DNA of 61,818 nucleotides, taken from contig JAGNEX010000005.1 of the NCBI GenBank assembly GCA_018003035.1, positions 12,756-74,573 of the forward strand, read 5' to 3'. A program made the translations under genes and the position numbers. This document shows positions 43,086 to 52,187 of the stretch, piece by piece (position 1 is the stretch's first letter; the number at the start of each line of letters is the position of its first letter). The notes beneath the pieces are model-generated. The model saw nothing but the letters and a program-made list of their open reading frames with translations, made no database searches and was not told where the DNA came from. The DNA comes from Acidimicrobiia bacterium (GTDB lineage: Bacteria > Actinomycetota > Acidimicrobiia > IMCC26256 > JAGNEX01).

Positions 43086-44174
43086 ATGCGCATCGCCATA
43101 GATGTCACCCCGTTAGCCCATCCCAACAGCGGAATCGGCCACTTCGTCTCCCTGTTGGTCCCGACGATGGAATCGCGCGGTTTCGACGTCACCCAGTTCG
43201 CAGTCTCGGGTAGCGCCACCGCTGGACGGTCGCATTTTCCCGGTGCCGAACTTGTGCGGGTCCCCAGCGCAACGGCCGCGTTCCGGTTCTGGGGCAGTTT
43301 CGCTGGACGGGTTCCCGACGCGTTGAAACACGTTGATCTGGTGCACGGAAGCAACTACGTAACACCTCCGCCGGGCGGCTCTCCCTGCGTTTGTTCGGTG
43401 CACGACGCAAGCCCGTGGCTGGCCGATCGGTGGGGCGAGCGGCCGAACAAGACGGTCACCCGACTGATCGAGCGGCGGGTCAAACACGGAGCCTGGGTCC
43501 ACACGTTGACCAACGCGACCGCTGCGGTTCTGTCCGATCTGCTGGAAACCGACCGCGTTAGGGTCGCCCCCATTCCCCCAGCCCGAGTGGCGGACGCCAG
43601 CAGAGACGACCTGCCAGTCCGCCTTGCCGGTCGCCCGTACATCCTGTGTCTTGGTGCTGAGAAGCGACGCAAGCAACTCGACGCGGTCGTCGCTGGCTTT
43701 CGCGAGTTGGCCCATATCGAACCTGACATCGCCCTCGTGATCGCCGGAGCCGAAGGAGACGCATCGGCGTCGCTGACCGAGTCAATCTCTCGGCTCGGCG
43801 GGCTCTCAGAGCGCGTCTACCGGCTGGGACAGGTAGACACCCCCAAGCGCAATGCCCTGGTCACCTTTGCCCGAGCGGTCTGTTATCTGTCCCACCACGA
43901 GGGGCAAGGCCTTCCCGTGCTGGAGGCCCAAAGTCTGGGCGTACCGGTCGTCATTGGACAAGACGCCGCTGTCGCCGAAACGGCCGGCGATGGCGCTGTC
44001 CCGTGTGACCCGAGCGACGTCGAGTCGGTGGCCAGCGCACTCCAAACAGCCGTTGAGGACGACTCCCGACGGGAGCAACTGCGTAGCGCTGGGCTTGCCA
44101 ATGCGTCACGCTTCACCGTTGAGAGGTTTGGTGACGATATGGACGAGATCTACCGGCAAGCGGCGGGGCAGTGA
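43086..44174 (+). CDS. GT-B family 4 glycosyltransferase
   Basis: The 362-residue GT4 begins MRIAIDVTPLAHPNSGIGHF and has ILCLGAEKRRKQLDAVVAGF and SHHEGQGLPVLEAQSLGVPV. ATG 43086 starts the first Rossmann strand; a TTG six bases upstream is possible. The next gene's GTG overlaps its stop. With the following gene it forms the rightward arm of the export locus. Confidence 0.88.
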   Translation: MRIAIDVTPLAHPNSGIGHFVSLLVPTMESRGFDVTQFAVSGSATAGRSHFPGAELVRVPSATAAFRFWGSFAGRVPDALKHVDLVHGSNYVTPPPGGSPCVCSVHDASPWLADRWGERPNKTVTRLIERRVKHGAWVHTLTNATAAVLSDLLETDRVRVAPIPPARVADASRDDLPVRLAGRPYILCLGAEKRRKQLDAVVAGFRELAHIEPDIALVIAGAEGDASASLTESISRLGGLSERVYRLGQVDTPKRNALVTFARAVCYLSHHEGQGLPVLEAQSLGVPVVIGQDAAVAETAGDGAVPCDPSDVESVASALQTAVEDDSRREQLRSAGLANASRFTVERFGDDMDEIYRQAAGQ

Positions 44175-45385
44175 CCGACGAGACCCCAGAACCCACACCG
44201 TCGCAGGGCGAATCCGCGAACGGCGAGTCGAAGGATCGCCAAGCCGACACCTTTGACGGCGATCGCGCGCCTGTAACCGTCGGCTTACACGTGGGTCAGC
44301 TCACCCAACCCATCCCAGGAGGGATCGGCCGGTACGTTGACGCGTTGATGCATGCGCTCCCCGGCCATGGAGCACAGTTGCGGACGTTTGCATCAGGTTC
44401 GCTCGACACCACCGTGCTGACAGCGCCCCTCGACCCTAGGGTTCGCCACCGCGACCTTGGTTGGCCGGGGCCACGGTGGCGGTACGCGGCGTGGCACATC
44501 CTCCGCAGCCGAACTTCGCCCGTCGACGCGCAGGTCATCCATGCCCCCAGCCTGGCGATTCCACCCCACCGCGATCGACCGCTTGCGGTCACGGTTCACG
44601 ACCTCGTTTTTCTCACCCGCCCCGAGACGCTCACCCGCAGGGGGCGCACCTTCCACATGAAGGGGTTCGAGCTGGCCCTGCGCGAGGCCGATGCCATCAT
44701 CACCCCGACGACGATCGTCGCCGACCACCTAATAAACCTGGGCATTGCGCCTGAACGAGTGGCTCGAGTTCCCCACGGAATCGCCCCACCGATGCCGCCC
44801 CTCGCCCCCGAAACCGAACGGTTAGCCCTGAGTGAAATGCAAGTGCCCGCCGAGTACGTCCTGTTTGTAGGCACGGTGGAGCCCCGCAAAGGGCTGCCCA
44901 CCATGCTCAAGGCATTCGAGGCAGTGCGCTCTCAGCACCCCGACCTCGAGCTGGTGATCGCTGGCCCACCCGGGTGGGGGGACACAGCCGACTTAGATCG
45001 ATCCGGTGTGCGACGGGTCGGCAAGGTCACCGATCAGCGCCTGGCAACGCTCTACCGCAACGCACGGGCATTGGTATCGCTGTCGCTTGAAGAAGGTTTT
45101 GGATTTCCCGTGCTCGAAGCCCAGGCGTATGGCTGTCCCGCGCTGGCGTCCGCCATTCCGGTGCACCAAGAGATCGCTGGCCCTGCGGCTCTCTTGGTAC
45201 CGCCCCGCCAACCCGACGCGGCTGCGGAGGCGCTTCTCACGCTGCTCCAAGAGTCCTCCGCAGACAACGCGGCACGCCGTGCGTTGGGCATCGAGCACGC
45301 AAGCGGATTTACCTGGGAAGCGAGCGCTCGAGGTCACGTCGACGTCTACCGCCGCCTCGCCGAGGAGCGTTCCGGCTCGCTCTGA
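44171..45385 (+). CDS. GT-B family 4 glycosyltransferase with acidic N-terminal extension
   Basis: The 404-residue GT4 starts GTG overlapping the previous TGA. About 35 polar residues precede VTVGLHVGQLTQPIPGGIGR, the usual start, so the extension is unusual for the family. Donor motifs are LFVGTVEPRKGLPTMLKAFE and EEGFGFPVLEAQAYGCP. HAPSLAIP and VHDLVF match mannosyltransferase-like GT4s. A 15-bp hairpin lies just downstream. Confidence 0.88.
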   Translation: MTDETPEPTPSQGESANGESKDRQADTFDGDRAPVTVGLHVGQLTQPIPGGIGRYVDALMHALPGHGAQLRTFASGSLDTTVLTAPLDPRVRHRDLGWPGPRWRYAAWHILRSRTSPVDAQVIHAPSLAIPPHRDRPLAVTVHDLVFLTRPETLTRRGRTFHMKGFELALREADAIITPTTIVADHLINLGIAPERVARVPHGIAPPMPPLAPETERLALSEMQVPAEYVLFVGTVEPRKGLPTMLKAFEAVRSQHPDLELVIAGPPGWGDTADLDRSGVRRVGKVTDQRLATLYRNARALVSLSLEEGFGFPVLEAQAYGCPALASAIPVHQEIAGPAALLVPPRQPDAAAEALLTLLQESSADNAARRALGIEHASGFTWEASARGHVDVYRRLAEERSGSL

Positions 45386-45431
45386 CGGTGTTTGGCCCTC
45401 ACGAAGTTGGCGCTCTGGCACCGGTCCACAC

Positions 45432-45473
45432 GCGAGCAGATGGCGGAACCGTTGAGGCCCGCCATCTGCTCGC
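45432..45473. terminator. 15-bp perfect stem between convergent genes
   Basis: GCGAGCAGATGGCGG pairs perfectly with CCGCCATCTGCTCGC around a 12-base loop, 46 bases after the GT4 stop and 76 bases after the RTX gene's end on the other strand. There is no T-run; it probably stops both genes or protects their 3' ends. Confidence 0.6.
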
Positions 45474-45549
45474 TACGTTGCTCACACCAGCGTTCCGCTC
45501 CCCAGAACGTCGGCTGGTGTTCGCAACTACTCAGTTGGAATTCGGGGTT

Positions 45550-46566
45550 CTACTCACAGCTCACGATCTCGTCGTTTCCGCCACCGCTGCCGCATTGGTC
45601 CGTCCCGTCGCCGCCATCGACGATGTCGTTTCCGGGACCCCCGTTGAGCACATCGTTACCGCCCATACCTCTGAGGGTGTCGTTGTCGGAACCGCCAAAG
45701 AGCTTGTTGTCCAAACGGTTCCCGACGAGGATATCCATCCCCTCATCGCCGCGGAGCTCGCCGTTTCCAAGGCGTGCACCGTCGTCGTCGAGCATCGTGA
45801 TGAGATCGTTTCCTTCCCCTCCACTGAGCTCGAAGTCTCCAGGGCCTTCCAGAGCACGAAGGGTGTCGTTGCCCTCGCCTCCTTGTCCGATAACGGTCGC
45901 GCCGCGGTCACTTTCCAGCGTGATGCGGTCCCCTCCTGGACCACCGTCGGCAAGTCCTTGTCCAGAGATGGAAATCAGGTCGTTGCCACCTTCACCGTAG
46001 AGTCGGTCGTTGCCGCCACCATCCCGCAAGGTGTCGCCATCGCTGCCACCCCGAAGGATGTCATCTCCGCCCCTGCCGTTGAGGATGTCGTTGCCCGAAC
46101 CACCGTTCAAGGTGTCATTGCCGGCCTGGATGGCCCGTGCGTCACCGACACCCGCATCGAGGAGGTCGTTACCAGAACCGCCCCAAATCGTGTCGTTTCC
46201 CGAGCCTCCGTAAATTGAGTCGTTCCCGTCACCGCCGTATATGACGTCGGCGCCTGAACTCCCGCAAATAATGTCGTCTCCACCGTTGCCGTAGATGAGG
46301 TCATCTCCGCCTCCGGCCCAGATCACATCAGGACCATCTGTTCCACGGATGGTTTCGGATCGATCGGTGCCTCGCACGAGGCCGGCCAAAGATTCACACG
46401 GCTCACCATCACGCAGGGCTGCCTGCGATTGAACCGGAAGAATCACCATGACCGACAGCGTGACGATCCCGAAAAGAGCGGCCCACCAGCGCCTAAAAGG
46501 CGCCCTCTCTTCGATTCCAAGACCACCCTTCGTGATTGCTAGTCGAGGGTCTTGTTCGCCAGACAT
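45550..46566 (-). CDS. secreted RTX-type calcium-binding repeat protein
   Basis: The 338-residue protein has a membrane/signal segment (AALFGIVTLSVMVILPVQSQAA) after a charged N-terminus of about 25 residues. It then runs about twenty copies of the nonapeptide GGxGxDxI/L, e.g. GGDGNDSIYGGSGNDTIWGG. Calcium bound between repeats folds them into a parallel beta roll outside the cell. No catalytic domain precedes them. GGAG lies seven bases before ATG. No type I exporter is nearby, so secretion by Sec is likely. It may bind or structure the surface glycan; that is inference. Confidence 0.85.
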   Translation of the reverse strand: MSGEQDPRLAITKGGLGIEERAPFRRWWAALFGIVTLSVMVILPVQSQAALRDGEPCESLAGLVRGTDRSETIRGTDGPDVIWAGGGDDLIYGNGGDDIICGSSGADVIYGGDGNDSIYGGSGNDTIWGGSGNDLLDAGVGDARAIQAGNDTLNGGSGNDILNGRGGDDILRGGSDGDTLRDGGGNDRLYGEGGNDLISISGQGLADGGPGGDRITLESDRGATVIGQGGEGNDTLRALEGPGDFELSGGEGNDLITMLDDDGARLGNGELRGDEGMDILVGNRLDNKLFGGSDNDTLRGMGGNDVLNGGPGNDIVDGGDGTDQCGSGGGNDEIVSCE

Positions 46567-46762
46567 GTCATATCTCCAATCGTTCCGCGCCCTGCACTAC
46601 TGGACGCTGGAAAAAACAATATTGCGAACCCCTGTGATAGTCGAGACGGAAGAAGCGATTTGTGACTGAAGAACACAATCAAACCGCAGGAGGAAGACTT
46701 TGCATAGCTCAATCGTCAACACTCGCGAACATACAGTATAGGCAACATTCAGGGATATACCC

Positions 46763-47989
46763 TTGTCACCATACGTCCCACAAGGCACAGAATTGACTCG
46801 TAGTCGACAGTTATTAAACGTAGAAATCGACGTCTCCGCGGTACCAGATCGACCAGTGGGCGCTGGAAGGTACGTGCTGAGCCTGACGCAGGCGCTCGCA
46901 AACTCTGGCCCGATACAACGCACTGACGCTGGAGAATTGCCGGATATCTCACTTCGAGTGGTTTCGCGACTTCACGACCGAGACCGCTGGATCGGCGACC
47001 GAACCACCGTCACCGACATCGTCCCCAACAATCGCGCTCTCCGTCTTGCCTGGGAGCAGACGCGACTACCACGCACCTTGTTGAACGAATATTCCAAACA
47101 CCCGTTCATTTGGCATAGTCCGCACTACACCTTTCCGTGGAAAGTACGCGGTCGTATACCGACAATTGTCACGATTCATGACATGACCTTTTTTGACTAC
47201 CCCCAGTTTCACGAACGTAAAAAAGTTGCCTTCTTTCAGCGCTCCATAGAGCGTGCTGTCACCGGTGCCGACGAACTCGTCGCCGTGTCAGAGCACACTG
47301 CGCACCGCATCGCGGCGCGCTTTCCCCAGCATCGACCGATCACGGTCATCCCTCACGGCATCGATCACTCGCGGTTCAACGAAACGCGCACAGTGGCGGA
47401 CGAAGAGATCGTCGCCCAGCTCGGGAACGAACCCTTCGCGCTCTTCGTGGGTACCCTCGAGCCACGAAAACAAGTCGATCTGTTGATCCAAGCGTTCGAT
47501 CAGATCGCAGACCGCCACCCCGATCTGCGCCTCGTCCTCGCCGGCCGAGATGGCTGGGGGATGGACGCCATTCAGGCAGCTTTGACAGCCGCTCGACATA
47601 AGGAACGCATCGTTCGACTCGGATATGTCAAGGAGACGATCCTTCCGGCGCTCTACAGGGCTGCGAGGGTGACCGTGTATCCAAGCACTGTCGAAGGCTT
47701 TGGCCTCCCAGCCTTAGAAGCCATGGCGTGCGGTTCGCCGCTGATCATCGCATCGGGAACGCCGATGGATGACTTCGCGTCGCCCGCCGCTCTGCGTATC
47801 CGCCCAACGCTCGGCTCGCTCACCGAGGCACTCGACGCTTCGGTTTCTGACACGGACCTCAGGCGCGCGCAACGCGAACAGGGCCCCCGGACCGCTTCGG
47901 CATTCACTTGGAAGCGCACCGCAACAGCCCACCAACGGCTCTACACCGAGTTGGCGCAGCGGCGCGGCGTTCGCACTTCCCTCGCATAA
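46763..47989 (+). CDS. GT-B family 4 glycosyltransferase, AT-richer 5' half
   Basis: The 408-residue GT4 has DVSAVPDRPVGAGRYVLSL, VTIHDMTFFDYPQFHERKK, LFVGTLEPRKQVDLLIQAFD and PSTVEGFGLPALEAMACGSP. I use TTG 46763, eight bases after AGGGA; a later TTG is possible. The upstream region and the first 500 bases are visibly AT-richer than the surroundings, suggesting a different origin for that part. The next gene starts 17 bases after its stop. Confidence 0.82.
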   Translation: MSPYVPQGTELTRSRQLLNVEIDVSAVPDRPVGAGRYVLSLTQALANSGPIQRTDAGELPDISLRVVSRLHDRDRWIGDRTTVTDIVPNNRALRLAWEQTRLPRTLLNEYSKHPFIWHSPHYTFPWKVRGRIPTIVTIHDMTFFDYPQFHERKKVAFFQRSIERAVTGADELVAVSEHTAHRIAARFPQHRPITVIPHGIDHSRFNETRTVADEEIVAQLGNEPFALFVGTLEPRKQVDLLIQAFDQIADRHPDLRLVLAGRDGWGMDAIQAALTAARHKERIVRLGYVKETILPALYRAARVTVYPSTVEGFGLPALEAMACGSPLIIASGTPMDDFASPAALRIRPTLGSLTEALDASVSDTDLRRAQREQGPRTASAFTWKRTATAHQRLYTELAQRRGVRTSLA

Positions 47990-48006
47990 GGGACCACAAT
48001 GCGGCG

Positions 48007-48924
48007 ATGCGTGCCTATGTAACAGGAGCGTCCGGCTTTGTCGGGCAGTACCTCGTCCCGTATCTGAGAGCCTGCGGCGACCAGGTCGTTGCCCCGGGGA
48101 CGGGAGACGAACCCAAAGCGCCGGACATCTGCGCTCCCGAAGAGCTGCATGCTGCGCTGCAGCATGCACAACCTGAAGTCGTCTACCACCTGGCGGCCCA
48201 GTCCAATGTTCGGGACTCTTGGGACGATCCTGGCGGCACGTTTGACGTGAACGCCCGTGGCACCCTCAACCTGTTGCGCGCGTGTATCGATGCGGGCGTT
48301 CGCCGCGTTCTCATCGTTGGCAGCTCAGACTGCTACGGGGCCGTGTCTCCCGAGGACCTCCCGTTGACAGAACGGTCAGAGCTCAACCCGCTCACCCCGT
48401 ATGCCGCTTCGAAGATCGCCGCTGAATACATTGCTCGCCAGTGGGCGCTTGCCGGAGCGATCGAGACGGTGTCAACCCGATCGTTCTCACACACGGGCCC
48501 CGGTCAGAGGACGGCGTTCGTCGTACCCGGCTTCGCCCAGCGCATCCGACAGGCAGTCATTGACGGGACCGACAAAATCCGGGTCGGCAATCTCGATCCG
48601 GTTCGCGACTTCACCGACGTCCGCGATGTGATCCGCGCCTACCGAATGTTGATGGAGAACGGGTCCAGCGGGCAGGCGTACAACGTCTGTTCTGGTGTCG
48701 GCCGATCCGTCAACGAGATCGCCGAGCGACTCATATCCCTGTCGGGCCACCGAATCGAACTTGAAGTTGATCCGAGTCTGGTCCGGCCCGTCGAGGTTCC
48801 TCAGCTCGTGGGCAGCCCGGCCAAGCTCAAAGATGCGACCGGATGGGAACCGTCGGTTCCCTTCGAACAGACCCTGCTGGACGTGTACCACGACGCGCCG
48901 AGCAACGCAGGTACTGCGGGTTAG
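48007..48924 (+). CDS. NAD(P)-dependent nucleotide-sugar epimerase/dehydratase, Rmd-like
   Basis: The 305-residue extended SDR has TGASGFVGQYL (NAD(P) motif), VYHLAAQSNV, the catalytic YAASK and RSFSHTGPGQ. RSFSHTGPGQ closely matches the RPFNHTGPGQ motif of GDP-6-deoxy-D-mannose reductases and GDP-mannose dehydratases, so it probably makes or finishes a 6-deoxy-hexose donor such as GDP-rhamnose. It follows the GT4 gene on the same strand. The stop overlaps the convergent RmlA-like gene's stop. Confidence 0.8.
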   Translation: MRAYVTGASGFVGQYLVPYLRACGDQVVAPGTGDEPKAPDICAPEELHAALQHAQPEVVYHLAAQSNVRDSWDDPGGTFDVNARGTLNLLRACIDAGVRRVLIVGSSDCYGAVSPEDLPLTERSELNPLTPYAASKIAAEYIARQWALAGAIETVSTRSFSHTGPGQRTAFVVPGFAQRIRQAVIDGTDKIRVGNLDPVRDFTDVRDVIRAYRMLMENGSSGQAYNVCSGVGRSVNEIAERLISLSGHRIELEVDPSLVRPVEVPQLVGSPAKLKDATGWEPSVPFEQTLLDVYHDAPSNAGTAG

Positions 48925-49985
48925 GGAACGACCGCCTCCGAATGGTCACCGAGCATGAATCGGTACACCTGAGGGAGGCGCTCGCGCCTGCGGACCACGA
49001 CTTCTCGGCCTATCAGGCTGTCATCGACCCGTGCAACGCCCAAGAGCTTTGCGCCAGCGAGCAATACCGAATGCTCGACCTCGGACTCTTCGATCACGCA
49101 GTCCGGCCCGATGGATGAAAACGGCCCGACATACGAGTTGGAAATGCGGGTCCCCTCGCCGATGACGGCGGGCCCGCGAATGACGCTGTTCTCGACGATA
49201 GCCCCCGCTTCGACCTGGACTGCCCCGGTCAGCCTGGACAGTGCGTCGACCTGACCGTCGATCCTCGTTTCGAGAGTCTCAAGGACCATTCGGTTGGCTT
49301 CAAGGACCTCTTGACGCTTGCCTGTGTCGATCCACGGTCGCATGAGGACGTGTGAACGAACTGTGTCGCCGCTTTCAATCAACCACTGGATTGCGTCGGT
49401 GATCTCCAGCTCATTGCGCCACGAACGCGGGATAGCTCGGACGGCATCGTGGATTCTGGGCGAGAACAGATAGACACCCACCAAAGCAAGATCCGACGGC
49501 GGGTCCTTCGGCTTTTCCACCAGACGAATCAGCGATCCGTCCTCGTTCAGCTCGGCGACACCGAAATGCTGCGGCTCTTCGACGGCGGTCAACAGGACCT
49601 GCGCATCGGGGAGGTGTTCTTCGAACTCGCGAACGAAGGTGGTGATGCCCCCGATCAGGAAGTTGTCTCCCAGGTACATCACAAAGGGATCATCGGCGAG
49701 AAAATCCCGGGCGATCTGAACTGCATGGGCAAGGCCCTCGGGCTTGTCCTGTCGGATGTAGGTGATTCGAGCACCCCACCGACTTCCATCGCCGACCGCC
49801 TCCATCACCTCGGGTGCGGTGTCTCCGACGACGATGCCGATATCGGTGACACCTGCAGCGACGATGGCTTCGATGCCATAGAACAAGATGGGTTTGTTCG
49901 CCAGTGGGACGAGCTGCTTCGCGCTCGTATGCGTGATCGGACGCAGCCGCGTCCCCGAGCCACCTGCAAGTACCAGTGCCTTCAT
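48921..49985 (-). CDS. glucose-1-phosphate thymidylyltransferase, long (RmlA-long) type
   Basis: The 354-residue nucleotidyltransferase starts MKALVLAGGSGTRLRPITHT, with the metal/nucleotide motif LAGGSGTRLRP and LVEKPKDPPSDLALVGVY later. The C-terminal 110 residues form a left-handed beta-helix (VENSVIRGPAVIGEGTRI), so this is the long form seen in StrD/RmlA-long. It couples dTTP and glucose-1-phosphate to make dTDP-glucose. A TACAGT box seven bases upstream suggests leaderless expression. It converges on the SDR gene, sharing stop bases. Confidence 0.85.
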   Translation of the reverse strand: MKALVLAGGSGTRLRPITHTSAKQLVPLANKPILFYGIEAIVAAGVTDIGIVVGDTAPEVMEAVGDGSRWGARITYIRQDKPEGLAHAVQIARDFLADDPFVMYLGDNFLIGGITTFVREFEEHLPDAQVLLTAVEEPQHFGVAELNEDGSLIRLVEKPKDPPSDLALVGVYLFSPRIHDAVRAIPRSWRNELEITDAIQWLIESGDTVRSHVLMRPWIDTGKRQEVLEANRMVLETLETRIDGQVDALSRLTGAVQVEAGAIVENSVIRGPAVIGEGTRISNSYVGPFSSIGPDCVIEESEVEHSVLLAGAKLLGVARVDDSLIGREVVVRRRERLPQVYRFMLGDHSEAVVP

Positions 49986-49992
49986 GCCACGG

Positions 49993-49998
49993 ACTGTA
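49993..49998 (-). promoter_or_regulatory. -10 box (TACAGT) for the RmlA-like gene
   Basis: TACAGT on the minus strand lies seven bases before ATG 49985, at the distance for transcription to start at the ATG. No good -35 or ribosome site is seen. Confidence 0.4.
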
Positions 49999-50037
49999 AC
50001 GCTTTCGGTTTCAAAACCTTGACCGAACGCCGCCTGG

Positions 50038-50760
50038 CTACACGGTTCCAGCGTGGCCGACCAGCCAAGTTTCGATGATGGCGAGGACGCGAGGGTCGAC
50101 GTGAGTTTCGTGCCCGGCTCCCCTCATCAAACGGAGTTGCACGTGTCGCCCGCCGCGGTCGGCAATGCTGCGCGCCGCCGTTGGTGGAACCGAGCGATCG
50201 TCTTCTCCGTGGATCACCAGGACGGGCCGCGGGTTACAACGGCGCACATCCTCTGGAACGTCGATCCCGCGAAGTTCACGCCGCCACAGGTCGGGATCTT
50301 CCGGTTCTTGAGGCATCAAACCCGCGTGTTTCAGGCGGGCCATCAGATGGGTGGGTTGCGCGAGCCAGTTGTGGACGTTGGAAGGTGTACTCGTCAGTAC
50401 CAGACCTGCGATCTCTGGAACGATCGAAGCGACGCGTGCTGCGACCGTGCCGCCAAAGCCTGCGCCGAGCAACCAAACACTGCTCGAGTCGGGATCAGGG
50501 GCGGTGGTGCGCACCACTTCGCTCAGGGTTTCGACCCAGGAATCAAAGCTGAACGACGAGCCGCTCCCCGTTTGGCCGGGCATGAGGCTAAACCTGGTGC
50601 CCCAGCCAAGACTGTGGTGAAACCGTTCCGCTAGCACCGCTATATCCCGATTGGTCTGGCGCGCTTCAAGGGGAACCTCGGGCAGGTCGGGTACCAAAAT
50701 GAGCACCGGTGTCCGAGACCCTGCAGGCGTGGAATACGACGTCACCGTTTCGTCGGTCAA
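50038..50760 (-). CDS. alpha/beta-hydrolase-fold protein with missing nucleophile
   Basis: The 240-residue protein has the hydrolase fold. VLVIHGEDDRSVPP carries the Asp and GAGHETH the His. The nucleophile elbow, normally GxSxG, reads GAGFG at about residues 99-103, so the Ser position is Gly. It is either inactive, uses another residue, or binds a ligand. TTG start with GGGAG eight bases upstream. The gene stands alone on the minus strand between RmlA-like and a divergent lipoprotein gene. Confidence 0.7.
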   Translation of the reverse strand: MTDETVTSYSTPAGSRTPVLILVPDLPEVPLEARQTNRDIAVLAERFHHSLGWGTRFSLMPGQTGSGSSFSFDSWVETLSEVVRTTAPDPDSSSVWLLGAGFGGTVAARVASIVPEIAGLVLTSTPSNVHNWLAQPTHLMARLKHAGLMPQEPEDPDLWRRELRGIDVPEDVRRCNPRPVLVIHGEDDRSVPPTAARSIADRGGRHVQLRLMRGAGHETHVDPRVLAIIETWLVGHAGTV

Positions 50761-51013
50761 GTCTCGCGCTCCCGTTCAGACCGAGGGTTCTCGTACGCTT
50801 TTAGCTCGACCAGCTCAGAAGCACGCTCGATCCAACATGCTCCCCCGCCCCAACTAACCGACCGAGAAGGCCGGGTGGGCCGGCTCGAGACGACGCATCT
50901 TAAACCCGACCGAATTGCACATGTTTGGATCTTCGCGCTTACGCGACTCAGCCGATCAACCCGAAACCCCGAGCGGGCGGTGGCCTTCCGCCACCTCGGC
51001 CTCGCGTAGAGGG

Positions 51014-52102
51014 ATGCTTCTGCGTCCGCCGTTTCCGGCCCGCGTCGCGTGGTTCCTGCTGATCCTGGTGATCTCGGCGGCGCTCGTCGGCTGTTCTGAG
51101 CGGTCATCGAAGCCCGTTCAACCCGCGGCAGTCGCACCCGTGCCTCCTTCGGGCTTGGCTACTCCGCAGCCTGAACCTGAAATCCTCACCTACCCCTTGG
51201 CGCAAGAGTTCTCCGGGTTCAGCCAGATGGGCGACGAACGCCGCGCTCGGACGGTTTCCGCCGACAAGTTGCTCCGCCAGGTCTGTACCGACGGCAAATC
51301 TGCGTGCATCAAGGTGGAACAGCAGGGCGAACAATGGGCGGTGTCCCGGCACGGTTTGACCCGACGCGCAGGTAAGGCGGGTGCCATCGTCTGGTGCGGC
51401 CAACCTGACGGCCTCCGCTCTATGTGGTCCACCGAGTTTCGGTTCAGTTCTGCCGACGCGGACGGGCCGAGTTTCCCTGACCACGTGAACATTTGGTCGA
51501 TCGGCAAGTCTGGTCAACGCGCGGTCTTGGTCGACCAGGTCTGGAACAACTCGCCGGACGGGCCCAACATGCACGTCGTAGATATCGTGAGCAAGCCGTT
51601 GAACGCCGATTGCCCTCAGGTTCTCCACGTCAGCTCAGGCCCGGGAACCACGGTTACGACCGACGGCACAGGCGTCGAAGTGACGTTTCCGCGCCAGGCG
51701 GCCCAGCCGTCGACAACTGCTCAAACGGACCTTTCGGGGTCCACCGGCTCTATGCCAACACCATCAAATGCTTCGAACCCGTCGGCCGACGACCAAGCCG
51801 AGTCCGCCACAGGGGAGACGGCCGGCCAGACAGGCTACGCGGCTGACATGTCCGCTCGTCGGTACTGCGTGTACGTCGAATCGAACGTTTGGTACGCCGA
51901 CGTCAGCGAGGAGCCGGACTTTGACTGCGGGCTCAAAAAGCCTGTGTCGCCTGTCGAAACCTTTGCGAGCGCCGCATCGAGCGAGCCAACTCCAGAATCG
52001 GCAACCCCAGCCCCGGCCACATCAGATCCGGTGACATCAGATCCGGTGACATCGGGCACCTCGTCCGCCGCGCCGACCAGCGGTCACGAGCGGCCGGACT
52101 AA
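51014..52102 (+). CDS. lipoprotein with unknown extracellular domain and Thr/Ser/Pro tail
   Basis: From ATG 51014 the signal peptide (ARVAWFLLILVISAALVGC) gives a clear lipobox at residue 27. Earlier in-frame starts at 50921 (ATG) and 50915 (TTG) would add a 31-residue charged leader, which is less usual. The folded part, roughly residues 70-220, carries several Cys and Trp residues (QVCTDGKSACIKV, MWSTEFRF, VWNNSPDGPNMHV) but matches no family I know. A low-complexity region follows. A short Cys-bearing segment (RRYCVYVESNVWYADV) then leads into a Thr/Ser/Pro tail with DPVTS repeats. It is outside the membrane, function unknown. Confidence 0.65.
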   Translation: MLLRPPFPARVAWFLLILVISAALVGCSERSSKPVQPAAVAPVPPSGLATPQPEPEILTYPLAQEFSGFSQMGDERRARTVSADKLLRQVCTDGKSACIKVEQQGEQWAVSRHGLTRRAGKAGAIVWCGQPDGLRSMWSTEFRFSSADADGPSFPDHVNIWSIGKSGQRAVLVDQVWNNSPDGPNMHVVDIVSKPLNADCPQVLHVSSGPGTTVTTDGTGVEVTFPRQAAQPSTTAQTDLSGSTGSMPTPSNASNPSADDQAESATGETAGQTGYAADMSARRYCVYVESNVWYADVSEEPDFDCGLKKPVSPVETFASAASSEPTPESATPAPATSDPVTSDPVTSGTSSAAPTSGHERPD

Positions 52103-52163
52103 CCGCCTGGGGACATGGCACCGACGGACACCGCACCGGTGGGGTGGCCTTGTTTGCCTAGGA

Positions 52164-52180
52164 GGGGCTGGCGCAGCCCC
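52164..52180 (+). terminator. short GC hairpin with T-rich end
   Basis: GGGGCT pairs with AGCCCC around GGCGC, 61 bases after the lipoprotein stop; TTGTG follows. It is in the 85-base gap to the convergent membrane-protein gene. A modest intrinsic terminator is likely. Confidence 0.45.
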
Positions 52181-52187
52181 TTGTGCC

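Noticed and set aside
45388-46218. 276-codon plus-strand frame opposite the RTX gene
   Set aside because: It arises from the repeat structure of the RTX gene read in reverse (repeating Val-Val-Ala/Pro patterns); the RTX frame has signal peptide and RBS.
50770-50880. tRNA-like folding near the divergent promoter
   Set aside because: No acceptor/T-loop (GTTCRA) pattern with correct spacing; only short AGCT self-complementary stretches.
50757-51137. Minus-strand 126-codon frame upstream of the hydrolase
   Set aside because: It overlaps the divergent promoter region and the lipoprotein gene, is Arg/Ser-rich and has no recognisable feature; the TTG start of the hydrolase has its own RBS inside it.
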